Shown here piece by piece: positions 1 to 6,470 of a DNA stretch of 6,799 bases (position 1 is the stretch's first letter; every line of letters begins with the position of its first letter). Source of the DNA: Pseudomonadota bacterium (GTDB lineage: Bacteria > Pseudomonadota > Alphaproteobacteria > Rhizobiales > Rhizobiaceae); NCBI GenBank assembly GCA_023428515.1, contig JAEYXI010000692.1, forward strand, positions 1 through 6,799, given 5' to 3'. Below the pieces are notes generated by a model, which saw only the letters and a list, made by a program, of their open reading frames with translations, was not told the DNA's origin and did not search any database. Both the position numbers and the translations under genes were made by a program.

Positions 1-1106
1 CGACGCTGCTCATGCAGGGGGCCGCGGCGCTGGCGAACAAGGGCCACCGCATCGTTTACGTCTCCGGCGAGGAGGCCGTCGCGCAGGTGAGGCTGAGGGC
101 GCAGCGCCTCGGAGTCGCCGCATCGCCCGTCGAACTCGCGGCGGAGACCAATGTCGAGGACATCCTCGCGACCCTCTCGGAGGGAAAGCGCCCGGACCTC
201 GTCATCCTCGATTCCATCCAGACGCTGTGGACGGACCTCGCCGAATCGGCGCCGGGCACCGTCACCCAGGTGCGCGCGGCCGCGCAGACGATCATCCGCT
301 ACGCCAAGTCGACCGGCGCGGCGGTCGTGCTCGTCGGCCACGTCACCAAGGAGGGCCAGATCGCCGGGCCCCGTGTGGTCGAGCACATGGTCGACGCGGT
401 GCTCTATTTCGAGGGCGAAGGCGGCCACCATTTCCGCATCCTGCGCGCGGTGAAGAACCGCTTCGGGCCGACCGACGAGATCGGCGTGTTCGAAATGTCG
501 GACAGGGGGCTGCGCGAGGTGTCCAATCCGTCCGAACTCTTCCTCGGCGAGCGCCACGCCAAGGCGCCGGGGGCCGCCGTCTTCGCCGGCATGGAAGGCA
601 CGCGGCCGGTTCTTGTGGAAATCCAGGCGCTGGTCGCCCCCTCGCCGCTCGGCACGCCGCGCCGTGCCGTGGTCGGCTGGGACCAGCCGCGGCTCGCCAT
701 GGTTCTCGCGGTACTGGAAGCGCATTGCGGCGTACGGTTCGCCACGCATGACGTCTATCTCAACGTCGCCGGCGGCTATCGCATCTCCGAGCCCGCGGCG
801 GATCTGGCGGTCGCTGCGGCGCTGGTCTCGTCGCTGACCGGACTTGCCCTTCCTGCCGATTGCGTCTATTCCGGCGAAATCAGCCTTTCGGGCGCCATAC
901 GGCCGGTTGCGCATGCGCAACAACGGCTCAAGGAGGCCGAGAAGCTGGGGTTCGGGCAAGCGGTTCTACCGCAGGGGAGCGAGGAACCGTCAGGCTCGAT
1001 GGCTGGGCGCTCTTTCCAGCCGGGGACGTTGACCGACCTCGTGATTCGCATAGCCGGGTCTTCGCGAGGGGACCTGGGGCGCGAACGCGCCGAAGACCAC
1101 GACTGA
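1..1106 (+). CDS. radA: DNA repair/recombination protein RadA, C-terminal part (5' end outside window)
   Basis: RadA (Sms) is a RecA-like ATPase that promotes branch migration and processing of recombination intermediates in the cytoplasm. The reading frame is already open at base 3, so the N-terminal zinc-finger domain and most of Walker A lie upstream; the first visible residues TLLMQ normally follow the GKS of Walker A. Seen here: Walker B LVILDS with its Asp at bases 210-212, the RadA-specific KNRFG motif at 453-467, and a C-terminal Lon-protease-like domain from about base 590. In that domain the segment EPAADL (789-806) sits where Lon has its GPSAG catalytic serine, so the protease site is absent, as expected for RadA. 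The stop is TGA at 1104-1106. The gene is followed after 30 bases by cvpA on the same strand, the order known from many alphaproteobacteria. The identification is secure; only the truncation limits it. Confidence 0.97.
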   Translation, partial: TLLMQGAAALANKGHRIVYVSGEEAVAQVRLRAQRLGVAASPVELAAETNVEDILATLSEGKRPDLVILDSIQTLWTDLAESAPGTVTQVRAAAQTIIRYAKSTGAAVVLVGHVTKEGQIAGPRVVEHMVDAVLYFEGEGGHHFRILRAVKNRFGPTDEIGVFEMSDRGLREVSNPSELFLGERHAKAPGAAVFAGMEGTRPVLVEIQALVAPSPLGTPRRAVVGWDQPRLAMVLAVLEAHCGVRFATHDVYLNVAGGYRISEPAADLAVAAALVSSLTGLALPADCVYSGEISLSGAIRPVAHAQQRLKEAEKLGFGQAVLPQGSEEPSGSMAGRSFQPGTLTDLVIRIAGSSRGDLGRERAEDHD

Positions 1107-1118
1107 CGCCATTCATCC

Positions 1119-1124
1119 AAGGAG
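1119..1124 (+). promoter_or_regulatory. Ribosome binding site of cvpA
   Basis: AAGGAG, a full Shine-Dalgarno match, lies 12 bases before the ATG at 1137. The spacing is longer than the usual 5-9 bases, but no other ATG in frame is closer, and the encoded MPITLLDG start is typical for CvpA. Confidence 0.6.
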
Positions 1125-1136
1125 TGGGGCCGCACC

Positions 1137-1832
1137 ATGCCGATTACGCTGCTTGACGGAATTCTCGTCGGCTTCACCCTCGTTTCGGCAATGCTTGCCA
1201 TGGTTCGCGGCCTGTCGCGCGAAATCCTGTCGATCGCCTCCTGGATCGCTGCGGCAGCCGCCGCCTTCTTCTTCTATCCGCTCGTGCTGCCCTATGTGCA
1301 GCCCTACATCGACAACGAGCAGATCGCGATGGTGGCCGCGGCCGGCGTCGTGTTCGTCATCGCGCTGATCATCGTGACGCTGATCACCATGAAGATCGCC
1401 GACTGGATCATCGATTCGCGCATCGGCGCGCTCGACCGGACGCTCGGCTTCCTCTATGGCGCGGCGCGCGGCATTCTCGTCGTGGCTGTGGGCCTCTTGT
1501 TCTTCAACTGGCTGGTCGGCGCTAACACGCCCGCCTGGATCGCCAACGCCAAGTCGAAGCCGCTGCTGGAATCGTTCGGCGCCACGCTGGAAAGCTTCCT
1601 GCCTGACGATCCCGAGAACTCGATCCTGAAGCGCCTGTCGCCCGGCGACTCCGAGGGCGAGCCTGAGGTTCCCTCGACCACGACGCCGCCGGCTGATGCG
1701 CCTGCCACGCAAGAGGCTCCCGCCGAGACGGCGCCCGAGGACGCCGCCCCCGATGAGGCGCCCATGGAGGAAGGACCTCTGGAAGTGCTGCCCGACGAGG
1801 CTCCGGACGACTCGGCGCCGCCGGCCGAATAA
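1137..1832 (+). CDS. cvpA: CvpA family inner-membrane protein with long acidic Pro/Ala/Glu tail
   Basis: CvpA is an inner-membrane protein, first noted for colicin V production in E. coli and later linked to envelope stress resistance; its biochemical activity is not settled. The 231-residue protein has four predicted membrane segments at about residues 5-23, 28-51, 62-85 and 104-128. The start MPITLLDG followed by a hydrophobic helix and then RGLSREI, and the later LDRTLGFLYGAARG stretch, are CvpA hallmarks. From about residue 168 to the end the protein changes to a low-complexity tail rich in Pro, Ala, Glu and Asp with repeated EAP/DEAP units. This makes it longer than the roughly 160-residue E. 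coli protein. Position directly before purF matches the conserved cvpA-purF linkage. A strong ribosome site precedes it. The family is sure; what the tail does is unknown. Confidence 0.93.
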   Translation: MPITLLDGILVGFTLVSAMLAMVRGLSREILSIASWIAAAAAAFFFYPLVLPYVQPYIDNEQIAMVAAAGVVFVIALIIVTLITMKIADWIIDSRIGALDRTLGFLYGAARGILVVAVGLLFFNWLVGANTPAWIANAKSKPLLESFGATLESFLPDDPENSILKRLSPGDSEGEPEVPSTTTPPADAPATQEAPAETAPEDAAPDEAPMEEGPLEVLPDEAPDDSAPPAE

Positions 1833-1875
1833 GCATTGGACTGGTAAGCAGGTAATAAGCCTGTGAATGGGTAAT

Positions 1876-1899
1876 GGTGGCGCGGAAGGCCGCGCTGCC
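1876..1899 (+). promoter_or_regulatory. Stable hairpin in the cvpA-purF intergenic leader (possible terminator or attenuator)
   Basis: Bases 1880-1885 (GCGCGG) pair perfectly with 1890-1895 (CCGCGC) around the loop AAGG. The stem extends to 1876-1879 / 1896-1899 with two G-U and two G-C pairs, giving 10 pairs in all. A TTTT run follows at 1911-1914, about 12 bases after the stem, which is too far for a standard intrinsic terminator. The hairpin lies 44 bases after the cvpA stop and ends 34 bases before the purF ATG, so it could limit read-through from cvpA or structure the purF leader. Its role is inferred from pairing alone. I could not place a convincing -35/-10 promoter pair in the 1833-1933 gap. 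Confidence 0.45.
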
Positions 1900-1933
1900 C
1901 TATATGTCGGTTTTCTGACGCGAGAGCGCCCCT

Positions 1934-3397
1934 ATGGCTGACGATACCTTGCTTGGCGAGGCCGACGATCATTTTCATGATGAGTGCGGCGTTTTCGGCA
2001 TATTCGGGCGGCAGGACGCCGCGGCGATCGTCACACTTGGGCTGCACGCCCTGCAGCATCGCGGGCAGGAGGCGGCGGGCATCGTCTCCTATGACGGCTC
2101 GCAGTTCCATGTGGAGCGCCATGTCGGCCTGATCTCGGACAATTTCACCAAGCCGGCCGTCATCGAGCGCCTCAAGGGCACGCGCGCCATCGGCCACACC
2201 CGCTACGCGACGACCGGCGGTTCGGGCCTGCGCAACGTGCAGCCGCTGTTTGCGGAGCTTTCCGAGGGCGGCCTCGCCATCGCCCATAACGGCAATTTGA
2301 CCAACGCCATGACGGTGCAGCGCGCGCTGCAGAAGCAGGGCGCGATCTTCTCGTCGACCTCCGACACCGAAACGCTGCTCCACCTCATCGCCTTCAGCAA
2401 GGAGCGCGACATCAACTCGCGCTTCATCGATGCTGTACGGCAAGTCGAAGGCGCCTTTTCCCTGGTCGCGCTGACCTCGAAGAAGATGATCGGCTGCCGC
2501 GACCCCCTCGGCATTCGGCCGCTGGTTCTCGGCGACCTCGACGGCGCGTGGATCCTGGCGTCGGAAACCTGCGCGCTCGATATCATCGGCGCGCGCTTCG
2601 TGCGCGACATCAAGCCCGGCGAGATGGTGGTGATCACGCCGAAGGGCGTCGAGAGCCTGTTCCCCTTCGAGCCGCAGAAGCCGCGTTTCTGCATCTTCGA
2701 ATACGTCTATTTCGCGAGGCCCGATTCCACGATCGAAAGCCGCAATGTCTACGACGTGCGCAAGCGGATCGGCGCGGAACTCGCCTTAGAGAATCCTGTT
2801 GATGCCGACATCGTGGTGCCGGTGCCTGATTCCGGCACGCCGGCGGCGATCGGCTTCAGCCAGGAAGCCGGCCTCCCCTTCGAGCTCGGCATCATCCGCA
2901 ACCACTATGTCGGGCGCACCTTCATCCAGCCGACCGATTCCATCCGCCACATGGGCGTCAAGCTGAAGCACAACGCCAATCGCCGCATCATCGAGGGCAA
3001 GCGCGTCGTGCTGGTCGACGATTCCATCGTGCGCGGCACGACCTCGCAGAAGATCGTGCAGATGGTGCGGGATGCCGGCGCGCGCGAAGTGCATATGCGC
3101 ATCGCCTCGCCGCCGACGCGCTCGTCATGCTTCTACGGCGTCGATACGCCCGAGACCTCGAAGCTCCTTGCATCGCGCATGTCGATCGAGGAGATGGCCG
3201 AGTTCATCCGCGTGGATTCGCTCGGCTTCCTGTCGATCGACGGGCTCTACCGCGCCGTCGGCGAGGCCCAGCGCAACCAGGAGCAGCCGCAATATTGCGA
3301 TGCCTGCTTCAGCGCGGAATATCCGACGCGGCTGCTCGACCACGAGGGCTCGGACAATGTCCGCACCCTGTCGATCCTCGCGGCCGGCGGGTCATAA
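1934..3397 (+). CDS. purF: Amidophosphoribosyltransferase (glutamine PRPP amidotransferase)
   Basis: PurF makes 5-phosphoribosylamine from PRPP and glutamine, the first committed step of de novo purine synthesis, in the cytoplasm. The 487-residue protein begins with a 17-residue leader ending HDE before Cys18, the expected N-terminal nucleophile after propeptide removal. The class II glutaminase domain follows, with GHTRYATTG (from residue 87; Arg90) and AHNGNLTN (from 117). The phosphoribosyltransferase domain carries the PRPP loop VVLVDDSIVRGTT at 358-370. Cys253, Cys399, Cys455 and Cys458 occur in the contexts known for the 4Fe-4S ligands of the Bacillus subtilis enzyme, so this is the iron-sulfur, leader-processed type rather than the E. 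coli type. The ATG has only a weak GAG ribosome site (1922-1924), but the leader-Cys spacing supports it. It follows cvpA by 101 bases and converges with the DoxX gene. Confidence 0.98.
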   Translation: MADDTLLGEADDHFHDECGVFGIFGRQDAAAIVTLGLHALQHRGQEAAGIVSYDGSQFHVERHVGLISDNFTKPAVIERLKGTRAIGHTRYATTGGSGLRNVQPLFAELSEGGLAIAHNGNLTNAMTVQRALQKQGAIFSSTSDTETLLHLIAFSKERDINSRFIDAVRQVEGAFSLVALTSKKMIGCRDPLGIRPLVLGDLDGAWILASETCALDIIGARFVRDIKPGEMVVITPKGVESLFPFEPQKPRFCIFEYVYFARPDSTIESRNVYDVRKRIGAELALENPVDADIVVPVPDSGTPAAIGFSQEAGLPFELGIIRNHYVGRTFIQPTDSIRHMGVKLKHNANRRIIEGKRVVLVDDSIVRGTTSQKIVQMVRDAGAREVHMRIASPPTRSSCFYGVDTPETSKLLASRMSIEEMAEFIRVDSLGFLSIDGLYRAVGEAQRNQEQPQYCDACFSAEYPTRLLDHEGSDNVRTLSILAAGGS

Positions 3398-3412
3398 CCG
3401 GTCCAGCCGACC

Positions 3413-3826
3413 TCACTTCCAGATGACTCCCCTGTCGATCGCCAGCCGGTTTCCTGGACCGTGGACGGCCGCGTAGAGCAGGCCGGCCAGGAAGGTGAAG
3501 TGGTCGACGAAGAAGCCGAACTCGGCCTGGTTGCCTTCCCAGTGTGACGGACCGTGGAAGGCGAAGGCGAGGAAGATCACATAGACGCCGGCCAGCAGAG
3601 CCGCCTCCGAGAAGAAGGCGCCGGTCAGGAATGCCAGCACAAGCGCGACCTCGAAGATCGCCGCAAGCCAGGCGAGCAACAGCGGGAACGGAAAGCCGGC
3701 CGCGGCAATATAGCCGGCCGTGGCGGACATTCCGGCGAACTTGAACGCCGCCGCCATGGCGAAGGCGCCGGCAAAGATCAGCCTGGCGATCAGGATTGCT
3801 GCGGTTCTACCCATCTGTTCCTCCAT
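3413..3826 (-). CDS. DoxX family membrane protein
   Basis: A 137-residue, strongly hydrophobic protein with four predicted membrane segments at about 9-29, 47-68, 70-90 and 105-122. The first segment ends in FKFAGM and runs into AGYIAAAGFPFP, the typical DoxX signature of a Lys-containing helix end followed by an Ala-rich stretch and Gly-Phe-Pro; a Glu at 59 lies inside the second segment. DoxX proteins were named for a thiosulfate:quinone oxidoreductase subunit in archaea, but most bacterial members have no proven activity, so a redox role in the inner membrane is only a family-level guess. The start at 3826 is favoured over Met5 because a good ribosome site lies 6 bases upstream. It is convergent with purF (15-base gap) and divergent from the dehydrogenase gene, so it is probably transcribed alone. 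Confidence 0.85.
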   Translation of the reverse strand: MEEQMGRTAAILIARLIFAGAFAMAAAFKFAGMSATAGYIAAAGFPFPLLLAWLAAIFEVALVLAFLTGAFFSEAALLAGVYVIFLAFAFHGPSHWEGNQAEFGFFVDHFTFLAGLLYAAVHGPGNRLAIDRGVIWK

Positions 3827-3832
3827 CGGGTG

Positions 3833-3840
3833 CCTTCTTC
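3833..3840 (-). promoter_or_regulatory. Ribosome binding site of the DoxX gene
   Basis: Read on the minus strand this is GAAGAAGG, ending 6 bases before the ATG at 3826. It decides for the first Met over the in-frame Met four codons later. Confidence 0.55.
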
Positions 3841-3856
3841 AAAGACGAAAGACATG

Positions 3857-3883
3857 CGGCCATTTCGACATGGCCGGTCGAAA
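3857..3883. repeat. Two interleaved perfect 7-bp inverted repeats
   Basis: CGGCCAT (3857-3863) pairs with ATGGCCG (3870-3876), and TTTCGAC (3863-3869) pairs with GTCGAAA (3877-3883). The four arms alternate 1-2-1'-2' and together use all 27 bases, sharing only T3863. With no spare loop bases the two hairpins should exclude one another rather than form a pseudoknot. The block starts 31 bases upstream of the DoxX ATG on the minus strand, and lies 213 bases before the dehydrogenase start. It may be an operator for a dimeric regulator or a switching RNA leader for DoxX; neither is shown. Confidence 0.5.
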
Positions 3884-4001
3884 AATCCGATAGCCGTGAC
3901 AATGGGAGGCAGCGACATGTCGTCAGGGTTTCGCCGAAGCCGGATTCGTCCTATCTGGTGCGGGACAGAGCGGCGGACGCCCGACCGGAATCGCTTTCGC
4001 C

Positions 4002-4068
4002 GCTCTATCTCTTTGTTTCAGCATCGGATTTGCCCGAAAACCGCTTCACATTTTTCGGTCCGATGCTC
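4002..4068. repeat. Probable dispersed rhizobial palindromic intergenic repeat
   Basis: AGCATCGGA (4020-4028) pairs perfectly with TCCGATGCT (4059-4067), and inside it CCGAAAA (4034-4040) pairs with TTTTCGG (4052-4058). The result is a 9+7 bp stem with a 5-base bulge on one side and an 11-base loop. The upstream part, CTCTATCTCTTTGTTT (4004-4019), and the core AAAACCGCTTCACATTTTT (4037-4055) resemble, from memory, an abundant intergenic palindrome of Mesorhizobium, Rhizobium and relatives. The end points are approximate. It ends 28 bases before the dehydrogenase ATG. Pairing is read directly; family membership is recalled and unverified. Confidence 0.6.
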
Positions 4069-4095
4069 GAGGCCTCGCCAGAACGGGACGACCAG

Positions 4096-4857
4096 ATGAC
4101 CCCTGCCCCAGACCTTACCGGCCGCATAGCGCTCGTGACCGGCGCGTCGCGCGGTGTCGGCTATTTCATCGCCAAGCAACTGGCGGCGGCCGGCGCGCAT
4201 GTGGTTGCAGTGGCGCGCACGGTCGGCGGGCTTGAAGAACTCGACGACGAGATCAAGGCCGAGCGGGCCAGGTCAGGCAAGGGCGAGGCGACGCTGGTGC
4301 CGCTCGATCTTACGGATATGGCCGGCATCGACCGCCTGGGCGGCGCGATCCACGACCGCTGGAAGAAGCTCGACATACTGGTCGCCAATGCGGGGGTGCT
4401 CGGCACCATCTCGCCAATCGGCCATGTCGAGGCGAAGGTCTTCGAGAAGGTCATGACTATCAACGTCGTCGGCACGTGGCGGCTGATCCGTTCGGTCGAC
4501 CCGCTGCTCGGCTTTTCCGATGCCGGCCGCGCCATCGTGGTGACATCGAGCAACGCGCATTCCGGACAGGCTTTCTGGGCGCCCTACGCGGCCTCGAAGG
4601 CCGCCGTCGAAGCGCTGGTGCGCGGCTGGGCGGCGGAGACGGCCAGCATGCCGATCAGGATCAACGCTTTCGACCCCGGCCGCATGCGCACCGCGATGCG
4701 GGCGCAGGCCATGCCCGGCGAGAACCCCGAGACGGTGCCACACCCCTCAGACATCGCCCCGCACATCATGCGGCTGGTCGACCCGGCGCTGACGGAAACC
4801 GGCAAGATCTACCGGGTCAAGACCGGCCGCTTCCACGCCCACCGCCTGCCCGAATAG
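4096..4857 (+). CDS. Short-chain dehydrogenase/reductase (SDR), substrate unknown
   Basis: A 253-residue classical SDR, an NAD(P)-dependent oxidoreductase with a Rossmann fold, the normal length for the family. Visible motifs: cofactor-binding TGASRGVG at residues 15-22, NAG at 98-100, structural Asn123 in TINVVGT, catalytic Ser151 in VTSSN, Tyr164-x3-Lys168 in YAASK, and the DPGR turn at 193-196. All four members of the Asn-Ser-Tyr-Lys tetrad are present, so it should be active. The frame stays open far upstream into the DoxX gene. The ATG at 4096 is chosen because it puts the glycine motif at the usual distance from the N terminus and has GGGA 7 bases before it. An ATG at 4063 lies inside the repeat palindrome and lacks a ribosome site. 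An SDR beside purF is, from memory, common in Rhizobiales. The substrate cannot be told from the sequence. Confidence 0.92.
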   Translation: MTPAPDLTGRIALVTGASRGVGYFIAKQLAAAGAHVVAVARTVGGLEELDDEIKAERARSGKGEATLVPLDLTDMAGIDRLGGAIHDRWKKLDILVANAGVLGTISPIGHVEAKVFEKVMTINVVGTWRLIRSVDPLLGFSDAGRAIVVTSSNAHSGQAFWAPYAASKAAVEALVRGWAAETASMPIRINAFDPGRMRTAMRAQAMPGENPETVPHPSDIAPHIMRLVDPALTETGKIYRVKTGRFHAHRLPE

Positions 4858-4863
4858 CTGGCG

Positions 4864-6468
4864 TCAGACAGGCTTGGCACGGTCGCGGCGCCACGCATGG
4901 AGGGCGCCCGCGAGCAGGAGAACGATGCTGCCTAAGCTTATGGCATAGGCGGTCCGCTCAAGCGGAAATGCCTTCCGGGCCAACTGTATATCGCTTCCTT
5001 CCGGCACATCGGCCATGATGAAGCCGGTCGCCGGATCGCAGGCAATCGGCAGAACCTGTCCGTCCGCCGTCACCTCGAGGAAGGGATAAAAGAGCGTCGG
5101 GATAACGCCTGGAGAGGTTCGCGCCAGCGACGCCCCGACGATTTTCCAGGAAGAGGCATCGTTGATGACGTCGGATGGGCTGCGCTCCCGGCAGGACGGC
5201 AGGTATTCGACCGCATCGGCGCGCGCGGCAATCATCGCATCTTCGAGCGCCGGGGCGCGAAAGACCAGGACCGGGTCCCCTCCAAAGGCGCCGCGTCCGA
5301 CAACCGCCTGTCCCGTCATCAGCACGATCACCACGGCCATCAGCCCCAGCAGCATGCGGGCACGCGGCAGCCTGCTGTCGAGGGCGAATGCAAGGAGCAT
5401 GCAGAATGCAAGCTCGAAGAACGTCAGGGTGCGCCAGGGAAACTGCACGAGGTCGAGGACAGGCGAAAGATTCCAGACCCACCAGGACAAACCCGTCGTC
5501 AGGAACAGCACGATGATCACGGCGATCGCCCATGGCCAGGTCCGTTCGTCCTTCGTGGCCAGCGGCACCATCACGGCAGCCACGATCGCCAGCGCGCCCA
5601 TCGCGACGGCATAGCTGTCCAGGAAATTCATGAAAGGCTGGCCATTGCCGGCCAGCAGGAAATAGTCCTGCGGCAGGTTCATGCCCCAATATTCCGGGCG
5701 GATCATATGCTGGAGCGTTACGGCCGGAAGAAGGTAGGCCGCGGCCAGCCCGGCGGCGAGGATGGCCGCGAGCGCAGCTCTCGAGATGACGCGGACGGGA
5801 GACCCGCGCCAGGCCACCCAAAGGCAGAAGCCGACAAGGAAAGGCGAGAAGGCGAGCGCCGACGGCAGATGCGACAGGAGCAGTCCCGCAAAACTCGCGG
5901 CAAGGCCGAAGGCCGATGTCGAGCCTTGGCCCAGTCGCCAGGCGCAAAGCAGGCATAAAGGCGCGAAAATGAAGGTTGCCTGTTCGCCGATAGACGCCCT
6001 CATCCATATGTCAGCGAGCAGATGATATGGCATCGCCATATAGACCAGCGCCGCGACAAGAGCTGCGCCGCCGCCCACGAAAGCCCGCGCCAAGGCAAGG
6101 AAAGACAATCCCGAAAGGGCGAGCATCAGCCAGCTCACGAGCACGACCGACATGCGCGGATCCGCAACCAGGTGGAACGGCGCGGCGAGATAGAACGGCA
6201 AGGGAGCGTAGAAGTAGAAGGCGGGACTGCCCGCCCCCTGGCTCATCTCCGGCAGCCAGCGCGGGTAAAGCTCGCCGGCGAGAAGCTGCCTGGCAAAGGC
6301 TTCCGACCAGGACACGTTCAGAAAACTGCTGTGGCCGTTGATGTGCCCCACCCAAAATGCCGGGACCATCAACAGCGTCGCCGCGAGGACCACGATCAGC
6401 GGGGCGCCGGAGCGGCCGGCGGCGATGATGCCGGCCTGTGGCGGATCTGATGCGCCCATCGCGCTCAT
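4864..6468 (-). CDS. Polytopic membrane protein, PTPS-related / GT-C glycosyltransferase-like
   Basis: A 534-residue inner-membrane protein with about 11-13 hydrophobic segments, the first at residues 22-41 and the last at 506-525, and a short Arg/Lys-rich tail after the last. The largest non-hydrophobic part, about 392-505, should be an extracytoplasmic domain. Motifs recall the membrane family named after a 6-pyruvoyl-tetrahydropterin synthase-related domain and GT-C enzymes: LYPRW (67-71), GAGSPAFYFYAPLPFYL (78-94), RASIGE (157-162), SHLPSAL (199-205), FPWRTL (343-348) and EYLP (421-424). GT-C proteins use polyprenyl-phosphate sugars outside the membrane, so a glycosyltransferase role is plausible but not proven; the family name does not imply pterin synthesis. 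The ATG lies 2 bases after the stop of the HAD gene, so the two are probably co-transcribed and coupled. Met4 is an alternative start. It converges with the SDR gene, 6 bases apart. Confidence 0.75.
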   Translation of the reverse strand: MSAMGASDPPQAGIIAAGRSGAPLIVVLAATLLMVPAFWVGHINGHSSFLNVSWSEAFARQLLAGELYPRWLPEMSQGAGSPAFYFYAPLPFYLAAPFHLVADPRMSVVLVSWLMLALSGLSFLALARAFVGGGAALVAALVYMAMPYHLLADIWMRASIGEQATFIFAPLCLLCAWRLGQGSTSAFGLAASFAGLLLSHLPSALAFSPFLVGFCLWVAWRGSPVRVISRAALAAILAAGLAAAYLLPAVTLQHMIRPEYWGMNLPQDYFLLAGNGQPFMNFLDSYAVAMGALAIVAAVMVPLATKDERTWPWAIAVIIVLFLTTGLSWWVWNLSPVLDLVQFPWRTLTFFELAFCMLLAFALDSRLPRARMLLGLMAVVIVLMTGQAVVGRGAFGGDPVLVFRAPALEDAMIAARADAVEYLPSCRERSPSDVINDASSWKIVGASLARTSPGVIPTLFYPFLEVTADGQVLPIACDPATGFIMADVPEGSDIQLARKAFPLERTAYAISLGSIVLLLAGALHAWRRDRAKPV

Positions 6469-6470
6469 GA

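Noticed and set aside
1113..1712. Minus-strand open frame of 199 codons opposite cvpA
   Set aside because: An Arg/Asp/His-rich shadow frame fully opposite the CvpA membrane core, with no motif or ribosome site to support it.
1836..1864. TTGGAC at 1836-1841 as a -35 box for a purF promoter
   Set aside because: No acceptable -10 sequence lies 16-18 bases downstream, so a promoter cannot be supported from sequence alone.
1454..2443. Long minus-strand open frame (329 codons) across the cvpA tail, the intergenic gap and the start of purF
   Set aside because: It lies antisense to two clearly coding genes, has low-complexity Ser/Gly and Ala/Arg stretches typical of reversed GC-rich codons, and shows no recognisable domain.
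3399..3461. Inverted repeat CGGTCCAG / CTGGACCG around the purF and DoxX stop codons as a bidirectional terminator
   Set aside because: The 8-bp arms are perfect but separated by 47 bases, with no T run after either arm, and the second arm is inside the DoxX coding sequence. A chance repeat is as likely.
3796..4095. N-terminal extension of the SDR up to an ATG inside the DoxX gene
   Set aside because: The extension would overlap the DoxX start, run through the palindromic repeat, and push the glycine motif about 100 residues further from the N terminus than SDR enzymes allow.
4844..4873. GCCTG / CAGGC hairpin spanning the convergent stops of the SDR and membrane protein genes
   Set aside because: Only five pairs with a 20-base loop and no T tract on either strand; too weak to call a terminator.
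5162..5614. Plus-strand open frame of 150 codons opposite the polytopic membrane protein
   Set aside because: The opposite strand encodes a coherent membrane protein with motifs on both sides of this stretch; the plus frame is Ser/Thr/Arg-rich without any family signature.
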